A stretch of 64,000 nt of DNA from positions 1-64,000 of the forward strand of contig JAJFBF010000012.1 of the NCBI GenBank assembly GCA_020697295.1. Reading direction: 5' to 3'. Positions within the stretch are counted from its first letter, which is position 1, and each line of letters begins with the position of its first letter. The translations under genes and the position numbers were made by a program. Positions 17,269-31,958 of the stretch are shown here, piece by piece. Under the pieces are notes generated by a model that worked only from the letters and a program-made list of their open reading frames with translations, made no database searches and was not told the origin of the DNA. Source of the DNA: Moraxellaceae bacterium (lineage in GTDB: Bacteria; Pseudomonadota; Gammaproteobacteria; Pseudomonadales; Moraxellaceae).

Positions 17269-19197
17269 TCAGGCCAGCAGGCGATCCGCCAGCCGGCTCG
17301 CGGCCCGTGCCGCCAGGGCCATGATGGTGACCTGCGGATTGGCGCCCAGCGAGGACGGCACGCTGGCGCCATCCATGACATACAGCCCCGGATGGCCCCA
17401 CACTTGATGCTCCGCATCGCAGACGCCACTTTCCGCCGTGGCGCCGATACGCGCGGTGCCGAGCGGGTGGTAGGCCGACATCAGGAAGTGCCGCGGCCGC
17501 GGCTTGCGCCGCCAGAAGGCTTCCAGTTCATCGAGATCGCGGATGACCGTCATGCGCGTCAGCCCGGGAATGATCACCTCGCGCGCGCCCGCCGCCAGGA
17601 ACATGCGCGCCAGCAGGTCGATGCCGCGCTTGAAGCGCTCGAAGTCGGGGCTGTTCAGCGAGTAGCGGATCAGTGGCAGGTCCGCATGCGGCCCCGGGCG
17701 CACCGAGCCGCGCGTGCTGTCCTTCAGCATGAAGGCAAAGTAGGCGGTTTCCTGGTAGCGCTCGGTCATGCGCACGAAATCTTCCGCCTGCAACGGATTG
17801 AGCATGCCATGGCCGGCGAAGGGCGGCGTGCCGCCCTCGAACATGAGGCCCTGCTCCTTGAGGTCGTAAAGACCGAAGCCCTGCGGAATCATCTGGCCGT
17901 TGCGGAAATTGCTCCCGGGAAACCAGCCCATGACCGCGCCACAGGGATGGATGGACAGGTTCTCGCCGAGCTTGTCGTGGCGCACGCCATTGGCGCGCAG
18001 GAAGTTGGGCGTGAGCAGGGAGCCAGTGGCGACCACGGTGGCGCGGGCCCTCACGGTCAGGGTCACGGGCGCGCCGTCCTGCCCCTTGCCGCGGGCGACC
18101 ACGCCCGTCACCTGCCCACTCACGCGCTGCAGGGTCTCGGCCTTGAAGCCGGTGAACAGAAAGGCCCCGCTCTCCAGGGCGCGCGGCACCAGGCTGACAT
18201 TGGTGGACTGCTTGGCATCGGTGGGACAGCCGAACTGGCAAAGGCCCTGGCCATCGCAGCCCACGGCGTTGCGCTGCAGGGGCCGGGCCTGGGTCAGGCC
18301 AATGCGCTTCGCGCCGCGGCTGACCACGTCGGCAATCTCGCCCACGTAACGCAACTCGGCCGGCTGCACGGAAATGGCTTGCTCGACCTGCTCGAACCAG
18401 GGCCGCATATGCTCGGGCGTGAACTCCGCCAGACCCTCGTTACGCCAGTCTGCCAGGGTGGCATCCGGCGTGCGCAGGCAGGTGCCGGAGTTGATGGTGG
18501 TGGTGCCGCCGACACTGCGGCCGATGGGAATCGGGATCAGGTTGTTGCCGATGGCGCAGGTGGCGCCGAGGCTGCGGTAGAGCTTGGGAATGACATCGGT
18601 GAGGCGGCCCGTGAAATCGCGGCGGTCGTGGTAGTGGCCCTCCTCCAGCAGGACCACCGCCAGGCCGCGGCTGGCCAGCTCCCAGGCGGCCGCCGCGCCG
18701 CCGGCGCCGGTGCCGATGACCACCACATCGCACTCCAGCTCCTGCTCGCCGCTGAGGTCGGCGGCGGCGCTGACCTGCTGGCGCCAGCGCTGCGGCTCGA
18801 TGCTGGCGGGCGGGCAAACGGCATTACCACCCTGCACGCGGGCCAGGTTCATTTCGTCCAGCAAGTAGGCGGTGCGAAACGGCAGGGACAGGGCGCGCAG
18901 CAGGCTGCCGCCCACAAGACCATCGGCCTGCGCCCGCAGGAAGGCGCTGCGCCGCTCGCGCGAAGCCCGGTGAAAGGGGCGCCCGTGGGTGAGCAGGTAG
19001 CGCCCCTCCAGCCACCAGAGCAGGCCGGTGACGCCGCGGCGCAGCCAGGCGTTCTCCTGGAGCAGGCCATCGACCGTGGCGAGCTGGGCCTGCACATCGG
19101 CGGCCGGCAAGGTGGCGCCGGCCGGAAACAGGGCCTCGATCAGGCGCTCGGCCTGCAGGCGCGTGATGCCGGTCAGGGCTGGGCGCGGGGCAGTCAT
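17269..19197 (-). CDS. GMC family FAD-dependent oxidoreductase (long-chain alcohol/sterol oxidase-like)
   Basis: A 642-residue flavoprotein. CDVVVIGTGAGGAAAAWELA (about 155-174) is the FAD-binding Rossmann motif. GRSVGGTTTINSGTCLR is the GMC PROSITE-type segment. FLMSAYHPLGTARIG carries the catalytic histidine, and LGANPQVTIMALAARAA the C-terminal FAD contact. A roughly 130-residue helical N-terminal extension precedes the FAD domain, as in long-chain alcohol oxidases. CDGQGLCQFGCPTDAKQS is a cysteine-rich stretch shared by that subfamily. It should oxidise a hydrophobic alcohol or sterol; the partner proteins downstream suggest a lipid substrate. Confidence 0.88.
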   Translation of the reverse strand: MTAPRPALTGITRLQAERLIEALFPAGATLPAADVQAQLATVDGLLQENAWLRRGVTGLLWWLEGRYLLTHGRPFHRASRERRSAFLRAQADGLVGGSLLRALSLPFRTAYLLDEMNLARVQGGNAVCPPASIEPQRWRQQVSAAADLSGEQELECDVVVIGTGAGGAAAAWELASRGLAVVLLEEGHYHDRRDFTGRLTDVIPKLYRSLGATCAIGNNLIPIPIGRSVGGTTTINSGTCLRTPDATLADWRNEGLAEFTPEHMRPWFEQVEQAISVQPAELRYVGEIADVVSRGAKRIGLTQARPLQRNAVGCDGQGLCQFGCPTDAKQSTNVSLVPRALESGAFLFTGFKAETLQRVSGQVTGVVARGKGQDGAPVTLTVRARATVVATGSLLTPNFLRANGVRHDKLGENLSIHPCGAVMGWFPGSNFRNGQMIPQGFGLYDLKEQGLMFEGGTPPFAGHGMLNPLQAEDFVRMTERYQETAYFAFMLKDSTRGSVRPGPHADLPLIRYSLNSPDFERFKRGIDLLARMFLAAGAREVIIPGLTRMTVIRDLDELEAFWRRKPRPRHFLMSAYHPLGTARIGATAESGVCDAEHQVWGHPGLYVMDGASVPSSLGANPQVTIMALAARAASRLADRLLA

Positions 19198-19406
19198 GGA
19201 CGGGCGATCTCCGAAGGTTGGGCAGGGAATGAGTCGCCGTGGGCCGGGGGCAGCGCCCCTCGGTCAATCCCCTGACTCTAGCGCCTGCACCGGCACGGTC
19301 TTGACTAATCACGACACGAGCCTCCTGTACAGGATTGGTACGCGAACTTGCCGGCCGCCCCAATCTTTCCTGCACTGCAGGAAGCCCGCCTTTCCCGGAC
19401 AGCCGC
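19198..19406. promoter_or_regulatory. Divergent promoter region, GMC operon and mgtC-like gene
   Basis: A 209-bp gap between divergent genes. It holds a TTGACT (19301-19306, plus) resembling a -35 box and a perfect 10-bp palindrome CCTGTACAGG (19324-19333). No good -10 is found at proper spacing. The palindrome may be an operator. Confidence 0.35.
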
Positions 19407-19934
19407 ATGGATCACTACCTGCAGCTCCTGCTGCGCCTGGGCGTCGCCGCCCTTTGCGGCGCCGTGCTGGGACTCAATCGAGGCCTCAAGCAGAAGCCCG
19501 CCGGGCTGCGCACGCATGCCCTGGTGGCGATCGGCGCCGCCTTTGCCGCCTGGATGGTGATCGACCTCGGTGGCGGTGACCCCACGTCGGTGAGCCGCAT
19601 CATGCAGGGCGCCATGACCGGCGTCGGCTTCCTGGGCGCCGGGGTGATCCTGCGCGACGAGGCGCGTGGGCGCGTGGAAGGCCTGACCACGGCCGCCTCG
19701 ATCTGGGTGGCCACCATCCTGGGCCTGGGCGCGGGTGCCGGCCTTTACCTCGAGTGTCTGCTGGCCCTGCTCGTGACCCTGCTGGTGCTGCTGGTCAGCG
19801 CCCGCCTGCAGGAGCAGATCATGGACCTGGTGTCGCCGCGCCGGCAGCCGCGGCAGGCCCGGCGCCGCAGCGAGACTCAAGTGCCGGAAGCCGCGCCGGA
19901 CGCGGCCCGGCCCCGGGAGGGTCGCCGGCCTTGA
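19407..19934 (+). CDS. MgtC/SapB family inner-membrane protein
   Basis: A 175-residue membrane protein. GAVLGLNRGLKQKPAGLRTHALVAIGAA is the typical MgtC opening (shown here only as positions about 14-40), followed by MTGVGFLGAGVILRD and VEGLTTAASIWVATILGLGAG. At least four hydrophobic helices are seen, then a basic Arg/Pro-rich tail of about 35 residues instead of the larger soluble domain of virulence MgtC. The role is uncertain: Mg2+ limitation response or membrane potential in relatives. ATG 19407 starts the conserved part. Confidence 0.9.
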   Translation: MDHYLQLLLRLGVAALCGAVLGLNRGLKQKPAGLRTHALVAIGAAFAAWMVIDLGGGDPTSVSRIMQGAMTGVGFLGAGVILRDEARGRVEGLTTAASIWVATILGLGAGAGLYLECLLALLVTLLVLLVSARLQEQIMDLVSPRRQPRQARRRSETQVPEAAPDAARPREGRRP

Positions 19935-20042
19935 GCCATTGCTGGCGTCCGGCGCGGTCCAGGCCGGCCTTGAATCCCGGATGGGAAACGCCATGTCAGC
20001 CTGCAACTTGTGCCAAAGGCCGGGCCGCTTTTGCCCCGACGG

Positions 20043-20071
20043 CTGACGGCTCCCCCCCTTTGCGCTATCCT
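20043..20071 (+). promoter_or_regulatory. Candidate sigma-70 promoter of phoH-ybeY-corC-lnt
   Basis: CTGACG (20043-20048) and TATCCT (20066-20071) with a 17-bp spacer match the consensus at 4 of 6 positions each. Transcription would start near 20078, 23 nt before the TTG start of phoH. Confidence 0.45.
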
Positions 20072-20100
20072 GACACCCCGATTGAGCGGCCACTCCCAGC

Positions 20101-21156
<1,056 letters not shown>

Positions 21157-21160
21157 CGGC

Positions 21161-21640
21161 ATGCAACCTGCCAGCACCACCCTGATTGACCTGCAGATCG
21201 CCTTGCCAGCGGCCGACCTGCCCGGCGTCGACGAGTTCACGCGCTGGGCCGACGCCGCCCTCGCCGAGGCCGGCCATGCCGAGCCGGTGGAAATCACCGT
21301 GCGCGTCGTCGACGCCGACGAGAGCCAGGCCCTCAACCGGGACTACCGCGACAAGGACAAGCCCACCAATGTCCTGTCCTTCCCCAATGAGCTGCCGGAA
21401 TTCCTGCAGGAAGAGCTCGACATCCTGCCGCTCGGCGACCTCGTGATCTGCGCGCCGGTAGTGGCACAGGAAGCGGCGGAGCAGGGCAAGGCGGTGCGGG
21501 AGCACTGGGCGCACCTCACCGTGCATGGTGTGCTGCACCTGCTGGGCCTCGACCATGTCGAGGACGCGGCGGCGGAAGAAATGGAAGCCATGGAAGTCCG
21601 CGCCCTGAACGCGCTGGGCATTGCCAATCCCTATGAATGA
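21161..21640 (+). CDS. ybeY: Endoribonuclease YbeY (16S rRNA maturation)
   Basis: A 159-residue metalloprotein of the UPF0054 family. [11 protein letters not shown] is the zinc motif H-x3-H-x5-[18 protein letters not shown] is the conserved substrate-side segment. YbeY takes part in 16S rRNA 3'-end processing and 70S quality control. The gene starts 4 bp after phoH and precedes corC, as in many proteobacteria. Confidence 0.97.
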   Translation: MQPASTTLIDLQIALPAADLPGVDEFTRWADAALAEAGHAEPVEITVRVVDADESQALNRDYRDKDKPTNVLSFPNELPEFLQEELDILPLGDLVICAPVVAQEAAEQGKAVREHWAHLTVHGVLHLLGLDHVEDAAAEEMEAMEVRALNALGIANPYE

Positions 21641-21691
21641 TGCCGGGCAAAAGCCCGCAACCCCACACAACAACGAGAGATGCGACAGATC

Positions 21692-22540
21692 ATGAGCGAA
21701 GGTCGACCTAGCGGCGAGCAACCCCGGTCCTGGCTGAGCCGCCTGACCCACGCCCTGAGCGGGGAGCCGCAGAACCGCGAGGATCTCGCCGAGCTCATCC
21801 AGCACGCCGGCGAACGTGGCCTGCTCGATCCGGATGCGCTGCGCATCATCGAGGCCACCCTGCAGGTGTCCGAACGCCAGGTGCGCGAGATCATGATCCC
21901 GCGCGCGCAAATGGTGGCGGTGCGCTCCGACATGGAGCCCCGCGAGTTCCTGCCCATCCTCATCGAGTCGGCGCATTCGCGCTTCCCGGTGCTGGACGCG
22001 GACAACTCCGACGAGGTCGTCGGCATCCTCTTCGCCAAGGACCTGCTCAAGCTCATCGTTCCGGAACGCGCCGAGCGCTTCGAACTCAAGGACTACCTGC
22101 GCCCGGTATTCTTCGTGCCGGAGTCGACCCACCTCGACCGCCTGCTCAAGGAGTTCCGCTCCAAGCGCAACCACATGGCCATCGTGGTCAACGAATACGG
22201 CGGCATCGCCGGCGTGGTGACGCTGGAGGACGCGCTCGAGCAGATCGTCGGCGAGATCGACGACGAGCATGACTTCGAGGTGGATGAGGACGCCCTGATC
22301 CGCGAGATGAGCCCGCGCGAATTCAGCGTCAAGGCCATCACGCCCATCGCCGACTTCAATGAGCACTTCGGCAGCGATTTCAGCAACGACGACTTCGACA
22401 CCATCGGCGGCATCCTCATGAATGCCTTCGAGCGGCTGCCCGAACGCGACGAGGAGATCACCCTCGGCAACCTCAAGTTCACCGTACTGGCCGCCGACTC
22501 CCGCGCCATTCGCCAGATCAAGGTCGAACCGCGAAAGTAA
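21692..22540 (+). CDS. corC: CorC/YbeX, CBS-domain protein
   Basis: A 282-residue cytoplasmic protein with two CBS domains (VREIMIPRAQMVAV to about 130, then FFVPESTHLDRLLKEF to about 200) and a C-terminal CorC/HlyC transporter-associated domain (DFDTIGGILMNAFERLP). It is linked to Co2+/Mg2+ efflux and to ribosome biogenesis with YbeY. ATG 21692 gives the homologue-like start MSEGRPSG; an in-frame ATG at 21680 would add four residues. Confidence 0.94.
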   Translation: MSEGRPSGEQPRSWLSRLTHALSGEPQNREDLAELIQHAGERGLLDPDALRIIEATLQVSERQVREIMIPRAQMVAVRSDMEPREFLPILIESAHSRFPVLDADNSDEVVGILFAKDLLKLIVPERAERFELKDYLRPVFFVPESTHLDRLLKEFRSKRNHMAIVVNEYGGIAGVVTLEDALEQIVGEIDDEHDFEVDEDALIREMSPREFSVKAITPIADFNEHFGSDFSNDDFDTIGGILMNAFERLPERDEEITLGNLKFTVLAADSRAIRQIKVEPRK

Positions 22541-22600
22541 ACCCTGCCCCTGACGCCCCGGGGCAGGCCTCACCCCTGTCCCCGCACAGACCTGGACACC

Positions 22601-24121
22601 ATGCGCCGCTTCCACGCCCTGCTCGAACAACTCCGCGCCCACCGGCACCTGCCCCTGGCGATGATCGCGCTGGGCGTGCTCACGCCCTTCGCGTTCTCGC
22701 CCTTCGACCTGTGGCCCCTGGCGCTGGTCAGCATCGGCCTGGCCGGCGAACTGCTGCGCGGCCACGGCATCCGGCGCACGGCCTTCCTGGCCTGGTGCTA
22801 CGGCTTTGGCCTCTGGGGCTTCGGCACCTATTGGCTCTACGTTTCCATCCATGACTACGGCTACACGCCGCCCTGGCTGGCCACGCCCATGGTGGCGGGG
22901 CTTGCCGCCTTCATGGCGCTGTTCTTCGCCCTGATGGGTTGGCTGTACGCGCGCTTCAACCTGGCGCGCGCCTCATTGCTGACGCTGCCCGCGCTCTGGG
23001 TGCTGGGCGAATGGCTGCGCACGTGGTTTCTCACCGGCTTTCCCTGGCTGTTCACCGGCTACGCCTTTGTCGATACGCCACTGGCCGGCTATGCGCCGCT
23101 CTTCGGCGTGTTCGGCATCAGCCTGATCGCCGTGTTCAGCGCGCTCGTCCTGGTGCGCGCCCTGGCACAGCCGGGTGGCCTGCGCTCGCCGGCGCTACCG
23201 GTCGCCATCGCCCTGTGGATGGGCGGCGCCGCGCTCCAGCATGTCGAGTGGACCAGCCCGACCGGCGAAGGTCTCAGCGTCAGCATCGTGCAGGGCAACA
23301 TCCCGCAGGAATCAAAATGGCAGCTGGAATGGCGCGACAAGACCGTCGACATCTACCGCCAGCTCTCGAAGACCGAATGGGGGCGCGATCTCGTGATCTG
23401 GCCGGAGGCGGCCGTGCCGATGTTCTATCACGAGGCCATCGACGCCATGACGGAGATGGACGACAACGCCCTGGCCGGCCACTCCGCTTTCGTGACCGGC
23501 ATTCCCTGGCTGGAAGTGGACGAGGCGAGGCGCGACTTCCGCATCTACAACGCCATCCTCGCCAGCGGCGAAGGCAGTGGCGTGTACTTCAAGCAGCGCC
23601 TGGTGCCCTTTGGCGAATTCATTCCGCTGGAAAGCTGGCTGCGCGGCACGCTGCCGCTGTTCGACATGCCCATGACCAGCTTTAGCGAAGGCCCGCCGCA
23701 GCAGGCGCCGCTCACCGTGCAGAAGCTCTCGCTCGGGCCCATGATCTGCTACGAGATCGCCTACCCCGACCTGGTCCGCCGCATTGCCAGCGCCAGCGAC
23801 GTGCTGGTCACCATCTCCAACGACGGCTGGTTCGGCACGTCCATGGGCCCGCACCAGCATTTCCAGATGGTGCGCATGCGCGCCCTGGAAAACGGCCGCG
23901 AAGTGATCCGCGCCACCAACAACGGCGTCTCCGCCATCATCGACAAGCACGGCCGCGTGCGCGAGCAGGCGCCGCAGTTCGAGCGCCTGGTGCTGCGCGC
24001 GACGGTGCGCGGCTATCGCGGCAGCACGCCCTTCATGGTGATGGGCAGCCTGCCGGCCCTGCTCGCCTGCGCGGTGCTGCTGGTTATCGGCCGTCGCCGC
24101 AAGGCGGGCGACGCCGCCTGA
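22601..24121 (+). CDS. lnt: Apolipoprotein N-acyltransferase Lnt
   Basis: A 506-residue inner-membrane enzyme that adds the third acyl chain to lipoproteins. Six or more hydrophobic helices fill about the first 200 residues. A nitrilase-like periplasmic domain follows with the Glu-Lys-Cys triad in VIWPEAAVP, YFKQRLVPFGE and GPMICYEIAYP. A last helix lies near 480-498. The lipoproteins in this window (LptE, RlpA, the efflux adaptor and others) are its expected substrates. It closes the phoH-ybeY-corC-lnt run. Confidence 0.97.
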   Translation: MRRFHALLEQLRAHRHLPLAMIALGVLTPFAFSPFDLWPLALVSIGLAGELLRGHGIRRTAFLAWCYGFGLWGFGTYWLYVSIHDYGYTPPWLATPMVAGLAAFMALFFALMGWLYARFNLARASLLTLPALWVLGEWLRTWFLTGFPWLFTGYAFVDTPLAGYAPLFGVFGISLIAVFSALVLVRALAQPGGLRSPALPVAIALWMGGAALQHVEWTSPTGEGLSVSIVQGNIPQESKWQLEWRDKTVDIYRQLSKTEWGRDLVIWPEAAVPMFYHEAIDAMTEMDDNALAGHSAFVTGIPWLEVDEARRDFRIYNAILASGEGSGVYFKQRLVPFGEFIPLESWLRGTLPLFDMPMTSFSEGPPQQAPLTVQKLSLGPMICYEIAYPDLVRRIASASDVLVTISNDGWFGTSMGPHQHFQMVRMRALENGREVIRATNNGVSAIIDKHGRVREQAPQFERLVLRATVRGYRGSTPFMVMGSLPALLACAVLLVIGRRRKAGDAA

Positions 24122-24125
24122 GCCG

Positions 24126-25154
24126 CTACCCCGGCTGGCGCGCGGCCAGCAAGGCAGCCTCCAGCGCCGGCCAGTCACGGGCGACCCGGGCAATCACCTC
24201 CAGACGGCTGTCGCTGCGGGAAGGCTCGCTGTTGACCGCGGTCTCGTGACGCGTGGCATTGAAAAAAATCCAGCCCTGGTCAGTGTGGAACACGCCTTTC
24301 ACCCGCATGGCCTCGCGGATGCCGAACAGGACGTCCAGCAAGGCGTTGTGACCGAACACCCACTCGCGCGGAAACACCCAGCCGGCAATCGCGGCCTCGG
24401 GCAGGTTTTCGCTGTAATGGAAAGGCGGCTCGATTTCCGCGGCAGCGCGCCCCCCCGCCCTTCCTGCACCAGCATCCGGTCCTCCCGGCGCACCGGCCAT
24501 CACTCCCGTCGCACCTGGTGGCACATGCAACAGCGAGCGTTTCACCGGCACGGCCCGGTCCGGCAAGTCCAGCCATTCGCGCGCCAGCTCGCCGCTGGCC
24601 ATGAAAAAGACATGCGCCTTTGGCGGCAGCAGGCCTGCCGCGAAGTCGCGGGCGCGCGTACGATCGGCATCGGCCAGGACATCGTCCTTGCTGAACACCA
24701 GCACATCGGCGGCCTCGACCTGGGCATTGAACGTCTCGTGCGCCAGCACGCGCGCATCGGCGAGTTCGCGCGCATCGACCAGCGTGAGCGTGGCCCGCAC
24801 ATCCAGGGCGTCGCGCCAATGCGCCTCGCGCAAGGTCTCCAGCACCCGCGCCGGATGCCCGAGGCCGGTGGGCTCGATCAGCACGCGGTCGGGCCGCGCC
24901 CGGGTGAGCAACTGCGACAGCGCCACCTGCAAGGGCAGCTGGTTGGCGCAGCACAGGCAGCCGCCCGGCACCTCCTTGATGGCGATGCCCTCGCCGCCCA
25001 GCACAGCCTGGTCGATGCCGACCTGGCCGAACTCGTTGACCAGCACCGCCCAGCGTTCGCCGTCGCGGCGGTGCGCGAGCAGGTGACGGATGGCCGTGGT
25101 CTTGCCGGCGCCAAGAAAGCCGGTGATGAGGTTGAGGGGGACAGCACGGATCAT
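24126..25154 (-). CDS. G3E-family P-loop GTPase / metallochaperone (CobW/YjiA-like)
   Basis: A 342-residue GTPase. TGFLGAGKTT (11-20) is the P-loop, GGCLCC (64-69) the metal-binding CxCC, EPTGLGHP the Walker-B region, and VFSKDDVL in the place of the NKxD-type specificity motif. A C-terminal CobW_C-like beta domain follows a Gly/Ala-rich linker near 225-245. The family delivers Zn, Co, Fe or Ni; the metal here is unknown, and no Zur-like site was identified. Its stop lies 4 bp past the lnt stop (convergent). Confidence 0.85.
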   Translation of the reverse strand: MIRAVPLNLITGFLGAGKTTAIRHLLAHRRDGERWAVLVNEFGQVGIDQAVLGGEGIAIKEVPGGCLCCANQLPLQVALSQLLTRARPDRVLIEPTGLGHPARVLETLREAHWRDALDVRATLTLVDARELADARVLAHETFNAQVEAADVLVFSKDDVLADADRTRARDFAAGLLPPKAHVFFMASGELAREWLDLPDRAVPVKRSLLHVPPGATGVMAGAPGGPDAGAGRAGGRAAAEIEPPFHYSENLPEAAIAGWVFPREWVFGHNALLDVLFGIREAMRVKGVFHTDQGWIFFNATRHETAVNSEPSRSDSRLEVIARVARDWPALEAALLAARQPG

Positions 25155-25342
25155 GGGCGTGGCACTGGAACAAGGGGCCGATAGTCTAGCCGGACAGCGC
25201 CGCGCTGTCAGAGCGCCGGCCACCCTGCGCGCCGGTGACACGCTGTGCGCCTCTGTCCACTACCCGCCAACGCGAAGGGCGCGCTAGGCTGAAACCCGGG
25301 ACGCGCCGCTTTCCTGCCGGTCGCTGTCCCCCGGAGACAGCC

Positions 25343-29825
<4,483 letters not shown>

Positions 29826-29839
29826 GCCAGGACAACCGC

Positions 29840-30418
29840 ATGCAAGCGCACGACAACGCGACCACCCCGCGCCGGCGCCACGGGCCCGGGGTCATCCTGG
29901 TCTTCCCGCTGCTGCTGGCGCTGTCCGCCTGTGGCTTCCAGCTGCGCGGCAACTATCATGTGCCGGCCTTCCTGACCGATGTCAGCCTCCAGCTGCCACC
30001 CGGTACGCGCAGCCTCGGCACCGAGCTGCGCCTGGCCCTGGAGCGCAAGAACATCGGCGCCAACGGCGGTGACATCCAGCTCGAAGTGGCCACTGAAACA
30101 CTCAACCGCCAGACCTCGAGCGTGGACAGTCGCGCCCGTGCCGCCGAATACATCCTGGTCTACACGGTGGAGTTTCGCATCAACAGCAGTGACGGCCGCA
30201 CCATCGGGCCCTTGCAGACGCTGATCCTGCGCCGCGCCTACCAGTACAGCACCGCCAATGTCGTCGGCAAGAACACCGAAGAGGAAACACTGATGCAGGA
30301 GCTGCGCGCGGACGCTGCGCAGCAGATCGTGCGTCAGCTGGCCGCGCTTACGGTGTCGCCGGCCGCTCCCGACCCGGTCCCTGCCCCGCCGGCGGCCCCG
30401 GACGCGGCACAGCCATGA
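29840..30418 (+). CDS. lptE: LPS-assembly lipoprotein LptE
   Basis: A 192-residue outer-membrane lipoprotein; lipobox LSAC puts the acylated cysteine at residue 31, followed by GFQLRGNYHVP, the classic LptE start. LptE plugs LptD and helps insert LPS in the outer leaflet. The first 20 residues form an unusually long, His/Arg-rich n-region. The C-terminus is a Pro/Ala tail. The stop overlaps the holA start by 4 bp (ATGA). Confidence 0.93.
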   Translation: MQAHDNATTPRRRHGPGVILVFPLLLALSACGFQLRGNYHVPAFLTDVSLQLPPGTRSLGTELRLALERKNIGANGGDIQLEVATETLNRQTSSVDSRARAAEYILVYTVEFRINSSDGRTIGPLQTLILRRAYQYSTANVVGKNTEEETLMQELRADAAQQIVRQLAALTVSPAAPDPVPAPPAAPDAAQP

Positions 30419-31428
30419 AGCTGCGCTGGGACCAGCTCCCCCGCCAGGTGCGCGAGCCCCTGCAGCCCATTTACATGCTGTATGGCGACGAGATCCTGTT
30501 GCAGCAGGAAGCCGGCGACCTGCTGCGTAGCGCTGCGCGCGCGCAGGGCTTCAGCGAGCGCGAGCTCTACCATGCCGAGCGGGGTTCCGACTGGAACGAA
30601 CTGCTGGCCAGCGCCAATAATCTTTCACTCTTCGGTGACCGCAAGCTCATCGAGATCCGCTTCAGCGGCAAGCCCGACGCCAGCGCCACCGCCGCACTCG
30701 AGCGTTACGCCGCCTCGCCCTCACCCGACACCCTGCTCCTGCTGGTGTTGCCCAAACTCGATGGCACGGCACAGAAAGCCAAGTGGTTCGTGGCCTGTGA
30801 AAACGCCGGCGCCTCCCTGCAGCTGCCCCAGATCGATGCCCACACCCTGCCCGACTGGCTGCGCGCCCGCCTGCAGCAGCAGGGCCTCACGATGGAGCCC
30901 GAGGCCTTCACCCTGCTCTGCGATCGCGTCGAGGGCAACCTGCTGGCCGCCCGCCAGGAAATCGAGAAGTTGCGCCTGCTTGCGCCGGACGGCGTGCTCA
31001 GCCTCGACCTCGTGCGCAGCGCCGTCGGTGACAGTGCGCGCTTCAATGTCTTTGATCTTGCCGACAGCGCCCTGAGTGGCGACCCCGCCCGCGCCGCGCG
31101 CATGCTCAGCGGCCTGCGCGCCGAAGGCCACTCCGAGTCCAGCGTGCTGTGGGCGCTGGCCAAGGATGCGCGCACCCTTGCCGCCCTGCGCGAAGGCCTC
31201 GAGGCCGGCCAGCCCATGGGCGCACTGCTGCAGCAATGCGGCATCTGGCAAAAGCGCCAGGGGCTGTTCCAGCGCGCGGTGCAGCGCATCACGCCGGCGC
31301 TGGCCCAGCGCCTGGTCGAGGAAGTCCAGGCCGCCGACCTCGCCATCAAGGGCCAGAGCCAGGAGCGCGCCTGGGATGTGCTGCTGCGCCTGGCCCTGCT
31401 CATGGCCGGGCGCCCGCTGTTCGCCTGA
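30415..31428 (+). CDS. holA: DNA polymerase III delta subunit
   Basis: A 337-residue clamp-loader subunit. MLYGDEILLQQEAGDLLR is the conserved N-terminal segment and VEGNLLAARQEIEKL the second signature. DNAVGD-like AVGDSARFNVFDLADSA marks the central domain. It opens the beta clamp during loading. It overlaps lptE by 4 bp, the standard lptE-holA arrangement. Confidence 0.96.
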   Translation: MKLRWDQLPRQVREPLQPIYMLYGDEILLQQEAGDLLRSAARAQGFSERELYHAERGSDWNELLASANNLSLFGDRKLIEIRFSGKPDASATAALERYAASPSPDTLLLLVLPKLDGTAQKAKWFVACENAGASLQLPQIDAHTLPDWLRARLQQQGLTMEPEAFTLLCDRVEGNLLAARQEIEKLRLLAPDGVLSLDLVRSAVGDSARFNVFDLADSALSGDPARAARMLSGLRAEGHSESSVLWALAKDARTLAALREGLEAGQPMGALLQQCGIWQKRQGLFQRAVQRITPALAQRLVEEVQAADLAIKGQSQERAWDVLLRLALLMAGRPLFA

Positions 31429-31467
31429 CCCTGCTTTCCTTCACCGCCCCCGGCCGGATTCCATGTC

Positions 31468-31719
31468 ATGACCACGCCGCCCGAACGCCCGCCCCTGTCC
31501 GCGCAAATCCGCCGCGACATGGTCATCGACCTGATCGGCAACCTCGCGCTGGCGCTTGGCCTCTGGGGCTGGCTCGATGCCCGCGAGGGCGGCAGCGGCC
31601 TGCTGCAGGAGCCGGCGCTCTTCATCGCCCTTACCGCCGCCGGCCTGCTCAACCTGCTGCACCTGCCGGCGCGCCTGCGCCGGCTGCGCGACTGGCGCAA
31701 CACCCAGCCGCCGCGCTAG
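31468..31719 (+). CDS. Small hypothetical membrane protein
   Basis: An 83-residue protein with two hydrophobic stretches (about 20-38, VIDLIGNLALALGLWGWL, and 48-67, ALFIALTAAGLLNLLHL) and a basic tail. The topology suggests a small two-helix inner-membrane protein. It lies 39 bp after holA on the same strand. No family recognised. Confidence 0.6.
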   Translation: MTTPPERPPLSAQIRRDMVIDLIGNLALALGLWGWLDAREGGSGLLQEPALFIALTAAGLLNLLHLPARLRRLRDWRNTQPPR

Positions 31720-31958
31720 GCGCGCCGCCACCGAGTCCGATCGTCGCCTCCGGCTCGCCGAGCCTGGCCGGGCGCTCACCTGAACCAAGGCCCGCCGCCA
31801 CCGCCGCCCGGCCATAGCCGGCACCTGCCGCCAACACCCCAGGCCGCCCCTCCCCTGCGGGGACCGTTTATCACCTGTTACCCCTTACCCCTGTTCAGGC
31901 GGGCCACCTTGTCCCACTATTGCCGCGCCGCCCGCTTCCCGGGCATCCAGAGGACTCC

